Source: Gnetum montanum (taxonomy: Eukaryota > Streptophyta > Gnetopsida > Gnetales > Gnetaceae). Taken from it: 64,000 nucleotides of DNA. Position numbers and translations under genes: made by a program. The stretch's first letter is position 1. Each line of letters starts with the position of its first letter. The notes beneath the pieces are model-generated. The model was not told the origin of the DNA and searched no databases. It worked only from the letters and a program-made list of their open reading frames with translations. The stretch lies in assembly GCA_015680685.1 (NCBI GenBank), contig MNCI01009650.1, positions 177,514 to 241,513 on the forward strand, given 5' to 3'. Shown here piece by piece: positions 10,192-21,909 of this stretch.

Positions 10192-11796
10192 TGTAATCCT
10201 TGAAAAATTCAGTTGTTGGAAAACTAAAAATTCCAGGTGAAATAGCTTGACCTTGGATCGTAAGGGCCTCTAATAAAGAGAATCCAAGGCACCCTAGGTG
10301 GTCTTGCTAATCACCTAGGGACTTAGATAGTGTTAATAAGGATAAATAAATTTTAAAAATAATGTAGATCCAATTTGAAAATGAATTCAAAAAATATCAA
10401 AAATAATAAAATGAACTACAAGCTTTATTACAATAATAAAATATCAAAAATAAAGAGTTTAAGAATGCGTACAAATTGTATGTTTGGATGCATAGGGTGT
10501 TACTCAGATGAAGCTTCAAGTCTATTGAAGCTGATAGATTATGATTTGTAGTTAGCCTCACCATCCATATTCTTCCCAACCTTGATTACTATAACTCCTT
10601 TNAACCTTGAATGCATAGGGGATAAGGTTTTTGAAATGTTGACTACAAAGGGAATAAGGTTTTGGCAATGTTGATTGCAAAGTGGATAAGGTTTTTGCAA
10701 TGTTAATTATAAATGGGATAAGGTTTTTTCAATGTTGGTGCTAAGGGAGGTAAGGTTTGTGTAGTGTTGGCTGCAAAGAGGTAATGTTTTTGCAACATTG
10801 GTTGTGAAGGGGGTAAGTTTATAAAAAGTTGGTTGCCAATGGGAGGGGGGGATAAGGGAGTAAGATATGTGTTTGGCTTTTTGATGTTGGGAAATGCACC
10901 ATGAGCCTCCAATGGTTATCCAATTGCCAAATTTTCAAAAAGTCTTGCAAATGCCAATGGTTACAAGTGGTCAAGGTTGCAAATGATTTTTCAATCCCCA
11001 GAACCTATTTGATGTCCTCAAAATCTTTATTTATATGTCATAAGGTTTCTATTTTCTGGATACAAATTTTTGCCATGATTTCTAATAGATTGATACAATT
11101 TGCAGGTGTGATAGTCCATAATCTCCAATGTAGTTATCCACTTATGGTAAGTTTTGATATCCTCAAGGTACAAAACCATGTTGGATATCATAAATAGTAA
11201 AAAAAAACTTTTGTAACTATGCTAGCTTCATCCATGCATGTTAGCTTCATCTTTTTTGACCCTCTCTTTTATCCCCTTTGTACTATTTTCTTTTTTCTCT
11301 ATTAATTAAATTTATTTTTGGGGTCCNCCCCCCCGCCTCCAATATTACTCTAAAATATTGGAGTAATGTTGGCCTTGTGGAAAAACCAAATCCCCAACCA
11401 CTATAATGCTAGTTTTGTGGAGAAATGTTGAAGGTTATGAAAGCTATGCTAGAAACTTATGGAAAAATGAAAACCCAAATCCCCAATGCTAGGCGTAGGT
11501 GGTTCCAAGATAGTTGAGGCTATACCCCCATAAAAACCCATGAAAATGCCAAATTTGATAGTTCCCAAGGCATTTTGGCTTTCCCAAGCCTAAATATAGA
11601 CATGGTATGACTTTTTCCACTTGGGAAGTAAGGCTACAACAACTTATGAGGCATTGTCCCAAAAGTTTAAGTATGTAAGATTACAACTCATGGATTACAA
11701 ACCTTACAATTTACAATGAAAATATAGCCTTAAGTGTAGGGGTGAAGGTTACAAGGCCAAAATAATTACAACATGTATTTTCTTGGTGGTGTTTCA
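10192..11796 (-). mobile_element. Tat-A 5' LTR (1605 bp)
   Basis: Starts TGAAACACC on the minus strand (11796) and ends in the complement of TGTAATCC at 10192, next to the PBS. It carries a TATA box at 11028-11035 (TATAAATA on the minus strand). Two single undetermined bases are present, at 10602 and 11327, the second inside a C-rich run, and suggest assembly joins. It differs from the 3' LTR by many substitutions and indels, so the element is old. Confidence 0.85.
10600..10875. repeat. ~35-40 bp tandem array in Tat-A 5' LTR
   Basis: About seven diverged copies of the unit also present at 2335-2625, with the recurring words GGATAAGGTTTTTGCAATG and GGTTGTGAAGGGGGTAAG. Copy number and order differ between the two LTRs. 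Confidence 0.78.
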
Positions 11797-11829
11797 ACAA
11801 CATATGCCTATTTTTTTCAAAATAGAATA

Positions 11830-12150
11830 ACTTAACTTAGAACCTTTAAACTAATAACCAAAGAAATTGATTGATTCATCTTAACCATCATTTTGCTTAG
11901 ATAAAAATATAGCAATTGAATCAGTAGAAGCAAAATCATACAACCAAAAGTCTTCTTTTAATTTAGCTTTATCTTAATACATAGCTTCCTTGTTAGACCT
12001 TGTAATTTCTACTAATGCTTTATCTGATTCTAGTATCTTCTTGATCTAAACATCCTTCTTAAGCATGTGCATTAAAAGTTCAATGATCTCAATAAGTCTT
12101 GGTATAAATTTCTTAATAAAATTTATTTTCCAAAAGAAAGATTTAAGTGT
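11830..12150 (-). pseudogene. Tat-B RT connection and second RNase H start
   Basis: After RT the minus strand reads through a connection segment with FIPRLIE and MLKKD-like motifs and into WLYDFASTDS.AIFLS. This matches the beginning of the RT-linked RNase H of Tat-type elements (PFYIYLA...ALLCQ in Tat-D). It is truncated by Tat-A at 11797. The frame carries several stops. Confidence 0.55.
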
Positions 12151-12940
12151 CTTTTTATTGGTTGGATGCTTAATATTATGAGTATCTTGGATCCTTTCAT
12201 TATCTATTACTATACCTTTCTAAGAAATTATGTCCTAATAAGCTTCTCGACTTTACTCCAAAATTGCTCTTCTTAGAATTCAAAGAAATGCCATAATCTT
12301 GACATTTGTTGAATATTTGCTGAAAGTAACTGATATGAGCTTCTTTTTACTTTGAGTAAACAATGATGTAATTTAGACAAATTATAGAAAAATTTCCTAT
12401 TAATCCTTTAAAATTGATGTTCATTGCTCTCTGGAAAGTGGCTGCAACATTTGATAATCCAAATAGCATCCTTCTATAAGAAAAAGTTTCCTAATTTATA
12501 ATGAAATTTGTCTTTTATCAATCATAACTTGATTATATCCTAAAACTCCATCTAGAAAAAAGTATACTTGACATCTAGAAAATTTAATTAACATTTCATC
12601 TATTCTAGGGAGTGGAAATTTATCCTTTTCTAAAGCTTTATTCAAATTTCTGAAATCAACATATAGCCTGATGTCATAGTTCTTCTTCCTTAAAGATACA
12701 AGATTAGCTAACCAGACTAAATATCAAATAGGATATATAATTTTGGCCTATAATAGCTTTTTAATTTTAGCTTCCATGGATGGTTCAAAAAATGGCTTAA
12801 ACTTCCTTTGCTTTTTCCTTACTACCTTATAGTCTTTGATTAGTGGAATCTTATAAGTCATTAAAACTAGCCTAAATATTCTAAGATCATTGTAAGACCA
12901 TGTGAAATTATCCAAATTATTTTTTAATAAAGATAACAAT
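12150..12940 (-). pseudogene. Tat-B reverse transcriptase
   Basis: The N-terminal landmark FTWSYNDL with HKIPL-like and KPVR-like positions lies at 12939-12748. A segment with VDFRNLNKA and KFPLPRIDEM follows at about 12690-12580. The YxDD box would be at about 12375-12345, where LNYIIVYS replaces the expected LDDIIVYS, so both catalytic Asp residues are lost. RT copies element RNA into DNA; this copy cannot be active. Frameshifts and stops occur throughout. Confidence 0.75.
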
Positions 12941-13149
12941 TGCTATCTAAAAACACATTTTTTCCTATTGTCATATTCAAAATTTTTGGCTTTTCTTTAA
13001 ATCCTAAATTTATTGCTTTATAAGCTTGATCATCTAGATTTTGGACATCTATTCCTTTAAGTAGACTTTTACTAAATTCATACTCATAATCAACTACCTT
13101 CTTGGAAATAAAATTTGATCTAAGCTTTGATGTAACTTCTTAATCGAAT

Positions 13150-13725
13150 ATAACTTTATTCTCAAATTCTATCTGATTCTTCAAGAACCTGTGTAATTGA
13201 TCATCATTTTCAAACACCTGGAAGTGCTTCATGTTATTTTTAATTGAATTCTAATTTTTAATCTCAATTACAAATCTTTTATGTTTGGTAATATTTGTTA
13301 GATCCAACATTGAGGTTGCTATTGCCACCTCGTTTGGTAACTGATTATCTACTCTACATATATGCTTTATTTTATATTGCTTGAACTAGTCTAATAAACC
13401 GTAGATAAATTATTTATATGGCCTCAAGAATGAACTTTTTGCTACACATTCACCTTTAACCTATTCAAAAATAAGCATTAAATATTCAGTAATTATAATT
13501 CTTTTAATCCACTTTAGATCTTTTTTTATTCTAATACATAGGGCTTCATATTTAGCCTTATTATTCATACATAAAAATGATAGATGTATAGCTTTGAAAT
13601 TTTTTGTGGATCATCTTTTACCAATACTATTCCAACTCTAGCCCCTTTTGAATTACAAGACCCATTAAAATATAGTTCCCATTTTTCCTCACTTTGAATT
13701 TCTTCTTTCTCTGGAACTTGAACTT
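13150..13725 (-). pseudogene. Tat-B RNase H located upstream of RT
   Basis: The minus strand reads WELYFNGSCNSKGARVGIVL, then NKAKYEAL, then LIFEQVKGE and a tail with HICRVDNQLPNEVAIA. These are the four blocks of an RNase H fold: Asp in FDGS, Glu in YEAL, the QV.GE block, and ADALA. Here the first Asp is Asn and the last is changed. This domain lies between protease and RT, and a second RNase H start follows RT. Tat-type elements are known to carry an extra, archaeal-type RNase H. Its placement before RT is the notable feature. Confidence 0.75.
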
Positions 13726-13829
13726 CTTTTTGCTAACATATTTCTATTTCAATATCTTTTGTCTCAATGACTTTGTTCTTTCCATCTAAAGTAATGTTTT
13801 TAACCATTTCTCGCTTCCAAGGTAGTCAC

Positions 13830-14200
13830 ATATGTGAGTAATCTATTAATATATATCCATAGATGCTTTTGCTCCAACTTTCACTTAATAGGAGGCTATA
13901 TAATTCTGGGATGTCATCTACTTGAATGGGTATTCTACTTCTAATGTAAGGTTCTAAAGCAATTTGGAGTAAATAATTTGGTAATTGTCCTACAATTTTT
14001 ACTTCACTCTTATCTAGTTGGATAATTTTCTTATTGTATTATTATGGAAATAACCCTAACTACTTACAAATGGATAACAACATAATGGTTGTTATAGCTC
14101 CTAAATCAACTAAACGAGTATGTAAATATTTATCATTCAACTTCAAAGTAAGAATAATGGAAGATCTTCTCTATCGAGAGTACAGGGATATTTGGATTTT
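13830..14200 (-). pseudogene. Tat-B aspartic protease
   Basis: The catalytic segment reads TRLVDLGAITTIM (about 14120-14080), keeping the Asp of the D-x-G triad. The C-terminal segment has VDDIPELYSLLLSESWSKS and GYILIDYSH (about 13950-13840). This matches the Tat/Ogre protease signature in which Y..LLSR.W follows the flap. The enzyme would process Gag-Pol. It sits between gag and the upstream RNase H. Confidence 0.7.
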
Positions 14201-14849
14201 ACCATTTTATCTTCATTACAAACATAACTTAGTTCAAATTCTCCAACATTTTTCTTTGTCTTAACCATCTTTAAAATTTTCATTTGCTAACTTCTTATTT
14301 GTAGTATCTTATATATACTAATGTTTTCTTTCACATATTTTAGATCCTCTATAAAATCATACTCTCCATCACTATAAAATCTTGACTTCCTATACAATTT
14401 ATTAGATGACTGATTTTGGAAATTCAATTGATTTGTATGATTTTTTATTTTCTATTTTCTTTTCAATTCAGTTCAAAAGCCTTTCTTTTGATGGAAGGAT
14501 TAGAAATGGCATTCAAAGGCCTAGAGGTGGTTAATTTTTCTTTTGTCCTTAGGTTCTATATAGATCCATTATTGTTATTGAATTCCTCATTTAAGGATGA
14601 ATATTCTTCATAGCTTGACAAAGAATAAGTATCACTTGATTCATTTTAAGATCATTTGCTAGCATAATAAATACTAGATAACTTGTTATCAAGTTCAATA
14701 TTAATAAAAATGGTTGCACTTTCATCCTTAAAAAATACTAATTTGATGTCTTGATGCCTATGTTTTCTATGCTTCTTTTCTTCTTTTATCTTAACTTTAG
14801 CAAGTGCTTTTTCTAAATTTAATACCTTGTTAGAGAATTTCTTCTTTAG

Positions 14850-15596
14850 CTTTCCTTTTTTAAAATATTTATTTTCTTAATTTTGATCCTTTTCAATAGT
14901 AGGAGAAAATTCTATAAACTAAGGTATACTTTGCATAGAGACTAACACTTTTTGTTTAGCTTTTGGTGCTCAAATAAAGTCTTTGTTAACTAAGTTTAAT
15001 TATTTTTCTAACTAGAGAGCCTTGTTAAAGAAATCATTCAAGGTTACCACATTTGGCATTATTCTTAGCCAAATTGAAATGCTTGGATTAATGGCATTTA
15101 AATATATGTCTCTAAGAACTTCATTTGAAGGTCCATATTACCTTTTAAAAATCCACAAATCCATTGGAATTTAATGTTAAATTCCATAACTAATTATTTA
15201 GACTCTTGTTTGACTTAGAATAACTTATAATATAGATTTTTTTGATTAATTTGATTGTCAAATTGAGCTAAGCATAGATTTTTCATGTCATCCTAACTAG
15301 TGATACTATTTTTTGGTAAGTTAGAATATCAAATTTGAGTCATATTTCTTAAGTTTTCTACAAATAGTTTTCAAGCTTGGTCTTAATTTTGGACATTTGC
15401 ATGTGCAAAAGCTAACTCAAATAAACAAACATATTCTTTAGCTAGATAAACTTTTCTAGGAATATAAGAATTAGGTAAATATTCTTAAAATTCCTTAGGG
15501 ATATCATGATAGTTTGGGAATCTTAGCAGTGTGCATCCTTGTCAAGGATTTACTAGTGGTATATTTTCCATTTTGAAATTACTTCTTTTGATTGAA
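14850..15596 (-). pseudogene. Tat-B gag capsid domain, split by Tekay-1
   Basis: A decayed minus-strand frame contains LFVENLRN, LPKNSITS.DDM, AQFDNQ and a downstream KFQ.CGF block. This is the order of the plant retrotransposon Gag capsid domain (W..F...L, SI.SWDDL, F...F). Many TAG, TAA and TGA stops are present. Gag N-terminal sequence is expected across the Tekay-1 insertion, at 49634-49865. Confidence 0.55.
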
Positions 15597-18392
15597 TGTA
15601 ACACCCTACTTCTTACCCTTATGATGAAGAACATTATATGAGGGTTGGTCATGGCAAATTAATGAAATCGATTCATTGTAACATAGCGAAAGGAAGTGTG
15701 GTTAAGCCATGGCCAAGAGGAAGAAGAGATCTACTTATGAAATAGCAATTATAATTTCAAATAGCATATAATTTCATCTTGTGTTATGTACATCTCCAAG
15801 GTATTACATGTACTCCATGCTCTTCCTAGCATGAAGTATCTATACATAAAACAAAAATATCATCTACCATTGAGTGAGTAACCTTGGCATCATCTTCTAG
15901 CAAAATTAAGAACAAGTCTCATGACAACTTGAAAAATAATCAAAGCAAATCATGCCAATATCATGAACATACATGCCAATATCCAAACCTACATCCGCAG
16001 CAACATCCAATATCATCCATCACAAACATGCCAAAAATCCAATGCTATATATGTATCAATGCAAAGAATATCCTAACACATAACCATCACAAACATGCAT
16101 CAAGAATGGGATCAATCCATTTGAGCATCACAATGGTCCAAAACCAACAACCGTATACTCCACCCATCAACCGAGCAAACAAAGAGGCTGGCATGCACCA
16201 CACTTAGTGTTAATGTGTATCACGTTATCATGAATAGTTTTCAATTTTCAAAACAAAGTTTTCAACAAAATATCAATTACCATGCCCATGGATTTATTAT
16301 TAGTCATAAGGAGTCAAGGTGGTCCCTATGGATTCAAACCAAGGTGGTCCATGTGGATTCCAACCAAGGTTTCCAAACATGTCATTGCTATGGTATTCCT
16401 ATGGATACCCACCACTAGCATTTTAGAGGCATCTAACAAGATTAATGAGCCATGGATCATCCTCTCTTGCTAGATGGGGCCTACAACAAGAGCCACACTA
16501 GTGCACTGATAGTGGAGGTCAATCAAAAAAATCATCTCCATGGAGCCTCATCTCCAAACAACCATTAACTTGGTGCTAGCTCCATCATCCAAACACATAT
16601 CAAATAATCAAATCATAGCATCATTCAACCATCTCACAATCATCAAAAGATGACAAATCGACATTGATGGTGAAGGGACTCAGCATCATTTTTACATAAG
16701 CCAACAAAAGGACCATCAATCCAACATGTTATCCAAAATCCAAGAATCTGACATGTTTTGTAACGATCCCAACATAAAAAATTTGGCATGTCCCAACAAA
16801 TCCAATGGTCTAATAATTTAACAAAATCCAATTCAATAGATCCAAATCCTCTAAGATTTCAACACCTAAACTCAACAAAATACAAGTCCCAAATGTTCAA
16901 AGATTCACTATCAATTAAAATTCATATTCCTTAAAAACTTTATAATGAGTAATATCCAATAACAAACTGAAAAGATACATAGTAATGCAAAGGATAAAAA
17001 TTAGAAAATGATACACATCTCTCAACAACTTCATTAGAATTCAACATCTCAAACAAGACAGTAGGTAAACTAAATAGCCACAAATAAAACTCTCATAACT
17101 CATACATTCTTAAGAATTTCCTATTAATTAATGATTTAAATAAATTATAATATCCATACTTATTTATTGTAAATATATTTAAACAATAATATATTCAAAG
17201 TAATAGATATTAGTCCAACATTATAGGCGATTATAAATAGAGATAGAATGAGTGACTAATAGTAAATCTCATATAACTCTATCAAATGATCATCTATTTA
17301 ACTCCTTCTATTTCAGTTGTAAATATAACATCCACATATAAGTATCATGAAGCTTTTAAAAGAAACTAAGATATAGGTATGGAGATATTAATAGATGAAT
17401 ATCTGTATTAGATTTCTACATAAATTCAAAAAAAAAAAAAAACTCAAACAACCCCCAAAGATGAAACTATAACTCTAACCAAAAATACTAATTTATAGTT
17501 CTTCCACTTGAATCTTGACAATATATATGTTTTAAGTAACATATTAAAATTTCAAAATCTGAGTTGCAATAAACCCAAAGATATATCCTTAACTCTAGAC
17601 CCTACTAAAATTGCTAGGATTCTAGATAGCATTGTAAAAACAACATGTAACACCTTATATACAATGAAGTATGATCTTATTCCCCCATCAAAGTTGTACA
17701 TCAAAGTTGTATATACTTTCTTGATAAATCTATTAATAGGTAGATCACAATAAGATTCTAAATTGAGAGAGAGATATGTTCATTTTACCAAGCCCTCTGT
17801 GAATCATCCTTAACACTTAAAAGGAAAAATTCATAAGAAGTACTTCAAATTAGGAAAAATCAACAAATCCAATAATGAAAATTTAGATTCAAAGTTTGGT
17901 AACAATACCCTTGTCAAATATGCTAGATCTAAAATATTTTCCATTAATTAAAATAAAACCCAATTCTAATCTATGGAAAACAATGTGAAATGAAAAAACC
18001 ATGGAAAGGGGGCCAAGATTACTCACTTGGATGCTACTATCTTCTATTACTTGAGTATTCCCATGTTCTCTTTAGACCAGTAACCTCTTCACACTCCTCC
18101 AACCCAACAACCCTTTATCCTAAGAGCTAAGAGGCCAAGAATGCTTTGGATTAAGGGGTGTGTGGTACTTAAAGACTTCTCTACTCCATCTACCCCCAAC
18201 CCATGTGACCTAGCTACGTTCTCTTATCTACCTTCAAGACCCATGTGACTCATCTATCTTTTTTTCCTTTAATCTATGCAATAACCAATGTAAAGTTAAA
18301 ATTAAAAATTACATGAATAAATCACATGTCATGCCATGATAGCCATACCATGCCTATGCCATAGTCTTCATGAGAACCTACCACAACTCATT
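15597..18392 (-). mobile_element. Tekay-1 3' LTR, larger part
   Basis: Begins with TGTAACACCCTAC on the plus strand (the LTR 3' end in element sense) and runs to the Tat-C insertion at 18393. It aligns along its length with 30046-31106 joined to 47316-49500. It lacks about 240 bp found at 30197-30434 and a tandem duplication found at 30555-30990. It continues at 25346-25523 beyond Tat-C. Short frames in this interval are not coding. Confidence 0.88.
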
Positions 18393-19294
18393 TGAAATAC
18401 CACTAATTTCAGGCATCAACATTGCAAATGCAAATTTGTCTAAATGTTGCGTTACACTCTAGGGCGTAGCTAGCATAGCACTAAAGAAAAGTCTTTGATA
18501 GCCTCCAAAAGCCTTCAGAGCTCAACATCAACCTTCACCTTAGCTCTAACACTCCTCCGAATGTTAGCATTTCTTGACTATTGACATTCCTTAATGGTTG
18601 GAATTTCTTGATAGTTGGCATTCCTTAATTATTGGCATTTCTTGATGGTTGGCATTCTCTAATTGTTGGCATTCCTTGGATTTGAGCATTTTTGAAGCAA
18701 TTGGTATTTGGCATTTTGGCATTTGGGCACTTATCATCTTTGGGTGAATGAGACCTAGAGCACACCACACCAGTAGAGAGGTAGAGTCACACATCATGAC
18801 CCACTGTAGCCATGTTGTAGCCCTATAGAACACTACACAGTACATTGTAGTTGCTAACCCAGCAAGCACAGTTCATCATGGTGAGCGCCAGACTTCATTG
18901 CCTAATAGCACCGAGACTATGATTGTGCTTCCACTGCACTTGTTGTACACTGTGTATCTTCTATGACCATTTTGGAGTTAACTACACTCATATTTAAGGA
19001 AATGTTCCATTTTTCTCTCATGTTTCTAGCATTTTTCTTGCATCTTTCTACACTTTTTCACCTGTTGTCATGCTATACTACATATTTTTTGCATTTGCAT
19101 TTCAGCTAACCATGCCACCTTCCAATTGTATCCACTACCTTGGTTGTAACTAACAAAGTCCGTATTCAATAGACAAGACTATTTAGGGTGCTCCACCTTC
19201 GTTTCTAGCAAGGCCCTCACACGGAGGTGGGGTTAAGGCTATGCATCTGTTGATCCCTTGGTGATTCCAGCCACTAACATTTTTGGTTGTTAGA
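18393..19294 (+). mobile_element. Tat-C 5' LTR (902 bp)
   Basis: Starts TGAAATACCACTAAT and ends GGTTGTTAGA, six bases before the PBS. It matches 24430-25340 closely, and the shared 23-bp repeats confirm the pairing. Confidence 0.9.
18555..18725. repeat. TTGGCATTCC repeat array in Tat-C 5' LTR
   Basis: About seven copies of a ~22 bp unit built on TTGGCATTCCTTGA with TATTGGCATT variants. The counterpart in the other LTR is at 24590-24765. Confidence 0.78.
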
Positions 19295-19300
19295 ATTTTT

Positions 19301-19317
19301 TGGTGCTAGAAGGAGGG
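19301..19317 (+). other. Putative PBS of Tat-C
   Basis: TGGTGCTAGAAGGAGGG, six bases downstream of the 5' LTR. It is identical to the Tat-D site and differs by one base from that of Tat-B. No tRNA partner was assigned from memory. Confidence 0.75.
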
Positions 19318-19534
19318 ACTTGCCATTTTCTTTTCCACTTTCTAATTATTTTCTCACATGCTCTCTCCACCATCAATTGGTGTAGATTAGACCCCATTGT
19401 CAGTTCCCCTAGAGCCCCACTAGATAAAAGCCAAAGCATATCTTTAGCACTTAACCAAAACTCTGGATGCTCTGGAGAGCATAATATGTTCTCAGAGCAT
19501 AGCAAGCTCTAGCATAGTGAGTGTAGCACTAGAG

Positions 19535-19795
19535 TTAGCCATTTTTAGCAACTTTCATACTTAGCATTTTTTTTTTTTGCATTTTCATACTTAGCATTTT
19601 TTCTACATTTTCATACTTAGCATTTTTTCTGCATTTTCATACTTAGCCAAATTTTCTAAAATTTTACACTTAGTCAATTTTTGTTGTAGTTTTTACACTT
19701 AGCCATTTTTCTACATTTTATACTTAGTCATTTTTCTACTACCAGCAAACTTAGTCATTTTTCTACAATTTTCAGAGTTAGCTGTTTTCTACAAA
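19535..19795. repeat. ~29 bp tandem array in Tat-C leader
   Basis: About eight diverged copies of a T-rich unit (CATTTTCATACTTAGCATTT and shortened variants with ACACTTAGCCA) lie between PBS and gag. Position implies that they would be transcribed in the 5' untranslated region. Confidence 0.8.
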
Positions 19796-20277
19796 CAGCA
19801 ACTCTCACAACCTGATCTGTGAACATGAATCTAGATCAACCTTCTACATCGGTGTCTAACAAATTTGACACCATGATCCACCTAAAGCATGCCATGCTAA
19901 GCTAGACAACTCAGGCATCCTACGTCCGACTTATCTCATCAGCACCTATAGTGTTCATCCAACCCACTTATGTGTGGCCTACTTTGATCACAACACCCAT
20001 TACTTAGCCAACACATTAACTAAACTCATCCACTATGATGTTAAATAGGAAATGATCATTTGCTATGATGTTAAACTGGAAAAATCCATAATCAAAAATC
20101 TGATCCTATGTTATGCAACCAACATAAGCCCAACCAATGCAACCAATTGGCACATCCCCAAGCTTGGATCAAGCATTCTAGCTGATCCAATGTTTGATAG
20201 AGGAGATCAACTAACTCAATGCTGCCTTCTACCTCTAACTCTTCCAACTAGGGTCCAACTACCTTAACTTACCAACT

Positions 20278-21460
20278 ACAGTGATGAAGTAGACCCCAAT
20301 GCACACTTAGTCACATTCTAATTCAAGTGCCTGCTCCTTCAAGCCTAGCCACACACCATTGTGCACATGTTCCCCATGTCACCCATTGGCAAAGCCTTAG
20401 ACTAGTACCATGTGCTATCTAGGGCCACAATCTCCTCCCTGGAGGACCTCCTAAGCTAGTTTGTGACATGCTTCAACTACATCCTAAAGCCTAAAGCAAC
20501 CCTTGACCAACTCATGCACATCAAGCAGGGATTCCTAGAGCCTATGCCAAAACTCCTCCAACATTGGAACACAGCATTGAGTGAAATGAATGAACCCTAG
20601 CAGTAACACACCTACTAGCCATGTTCAAGGGTGCAGTGAATGCATTCATCAAGTCCAAACCATACTACCTAGTCCCAAAGTCTCTCAGCCAAGCCTTTTC
20701 CCAAATGAAAGGAATAGAAGAGGTAGTGCAAGCTAGCAATAACCCAGCCTATGTGGCCTATAAAAACCAACATGTGCGAAAGAAAAATGCAATAGTAGAA
20801 ATAGTGACCACAAGCACAAAAGCAACTAATTGGGGCCCAACAACCAAGTAGCCCAAGGCCCTAACTCACAAAGTTGCCAACTCTAGCAGCAACTCACCTA
20901 CATTAGCAAGGGCCATCCCAAGGCCCAACTTTGAGCACAAGGATTGCTGAAACTATACACTACTACTGATGAAACCTTTTGAGCTACTTGAGCAACTCCT
21001 GAAAGCTGGATGAATCTAATACAAACACGTATTGGAGATTTCCCACCAAAAACATGATAGGTACTATGAACTACTAAGGGATCCAACCTCAGCAGTACCA
21101 AATGAGCCCCTAATCCCATAACATTTCCAACTGGATCAATACTATCATTACCACTAGCTATTTGGTCATAGTACAGAAAACTATCATGCTTTGTAGGATG
21201 ACCTACAAAGAATGATAGAACATGGACAATTGGTGCTCAACGCAGTGAGCCAATCCAATGTAGATGATGCCTCCTACATCATAAACTTCATCAGCATAGG
21301 TGGAAAGTCTAAATGTATGCAACAATCTTTTGTAATCTATGTGCCTCCTAATAGGGCAAGGATCCCCTCGACCTCCACAAGCAAGAGGCTTTCTTTTGTT
21401 ATCAAAGTGCCACCTCAAGCACCCAAAACACCATTTATGGTCAATGTCCCATAGCAATCG
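20278..21460 (+). pseudogene. Tat-C gag
   Basis: Decayed plus-strand Gag. It aligns by eye with the Tat-D Gag over DPNAHLVTF, SSLEDLL..FV, LKPKATLDQLM, FKGAVNAFIKSK, LSQAF and NPAYVAYKN (20290-20790). A later segment at about 21130-21240 (YYHYH, FGHSTENYHAL, DDLQRMIEHGQLV) matches the zinc-binding-like C-terminal motif of Tat-type Gag. After it comes a Pro-rich tail with repeated PFVI.VP-like units. Stops are scattered, many of them TAG where Tat-D or a conserved position suggests Gln or Trp. The product would be a structural capsid protein. Confidence 0.75.
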
Positions 21461-21909
21461 TCTGCCAAGACATTAACCTGGCATGAAATAGCAACAACAA
21501 CCTCTAAGAAACCTTTCATCATCAAGATGCCACAATGAGTTAGCCTTGCAACAACTCCTAAATCACCATTTGTCATATGCGACAATGTGATGGCTCCTCA
21601 CCTACCCAAAGCCCAATAGTGGGTAACATCTTGTTCCCTCCTCCTTCAAGGGCCTATCCCACTAGCAACCTGGATAGGCCTATCAAATGGCAATGCAAGA
21701 GGATGAACGATTTCCTTGCAACCCCCATGGCTAAAGAAAAGGACACACTAGCAAGTAACAACTAAACACTGGGACCCTTATCCCCAAGCAAGCCAAGCAA
21801 CCTAAGCCCAAGTCCTTTCCATGAGAGATCCATCTCTCAAACCACATGAAGGAAGTCAAGGCCAACACAATGGCTGACGACAAGGACTTCGTAGTTACAC
21901 TAACCTAGG

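Larger units (their letters stand above)
1871..11796 (-). mobile_element. Tat-A: gag-protease LTR element lacking RT and integrase
   Basis: Two related LTRs (1871-3390 and 10192-11796) flank an internal region on the minus strand. The PBS-like site (10170-10186) lies inside the upper LTR and the PPT hairpin (3382-3456) inside the lower one, so orientation is clear. The internal region holds gag and protease relics (about 7563-9150). No RT, RNase H or integrase motif could be found between the protease and the 3' LTR. The solo LTR at 5221-6263 inflates it by about 1.05 kb. The bases outside the two LTRs (ATAGT and ACAAC) do not match, so the target-site duplication is lost or one end has been rearranged. 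Confidence 0.75.
11797..15596 (-). mobile_element. Tat-B, left segment (gag to RNase H)
   Basis: Minus-strand Tat-type polyprotein relic, cut on the left by the Tat-A 5' LTR and on the right by Tekay-1. It resumes at 49634. In element sense the order is gag (15596-14850), protease (about 14200-13830), RNase H (13725-13150), RT (12940-12150) and a second RNase H start (12150-11830). Base composition is very AT-rich and all domains contain many stops, so this is the oldest coding layer in the window. Confidence 0.75.

Noticed and set aside
15597-18392. Interval read as an independent solo LTR with TTGAA on both sides
   Set aside because: The apparent right-hand TTGAA is the start of the Tat-C LTR (TGAAATACC). 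The LTR continues at 25346 after Tat-C, and the true duplication of Tekay-1 is at 49634.
20621-20851. Frame considered as a host gene exon
   Set aside because: It aligns with the Tat-D Gag capsid region (FK.AV..FIKSK and AYVAYKN).
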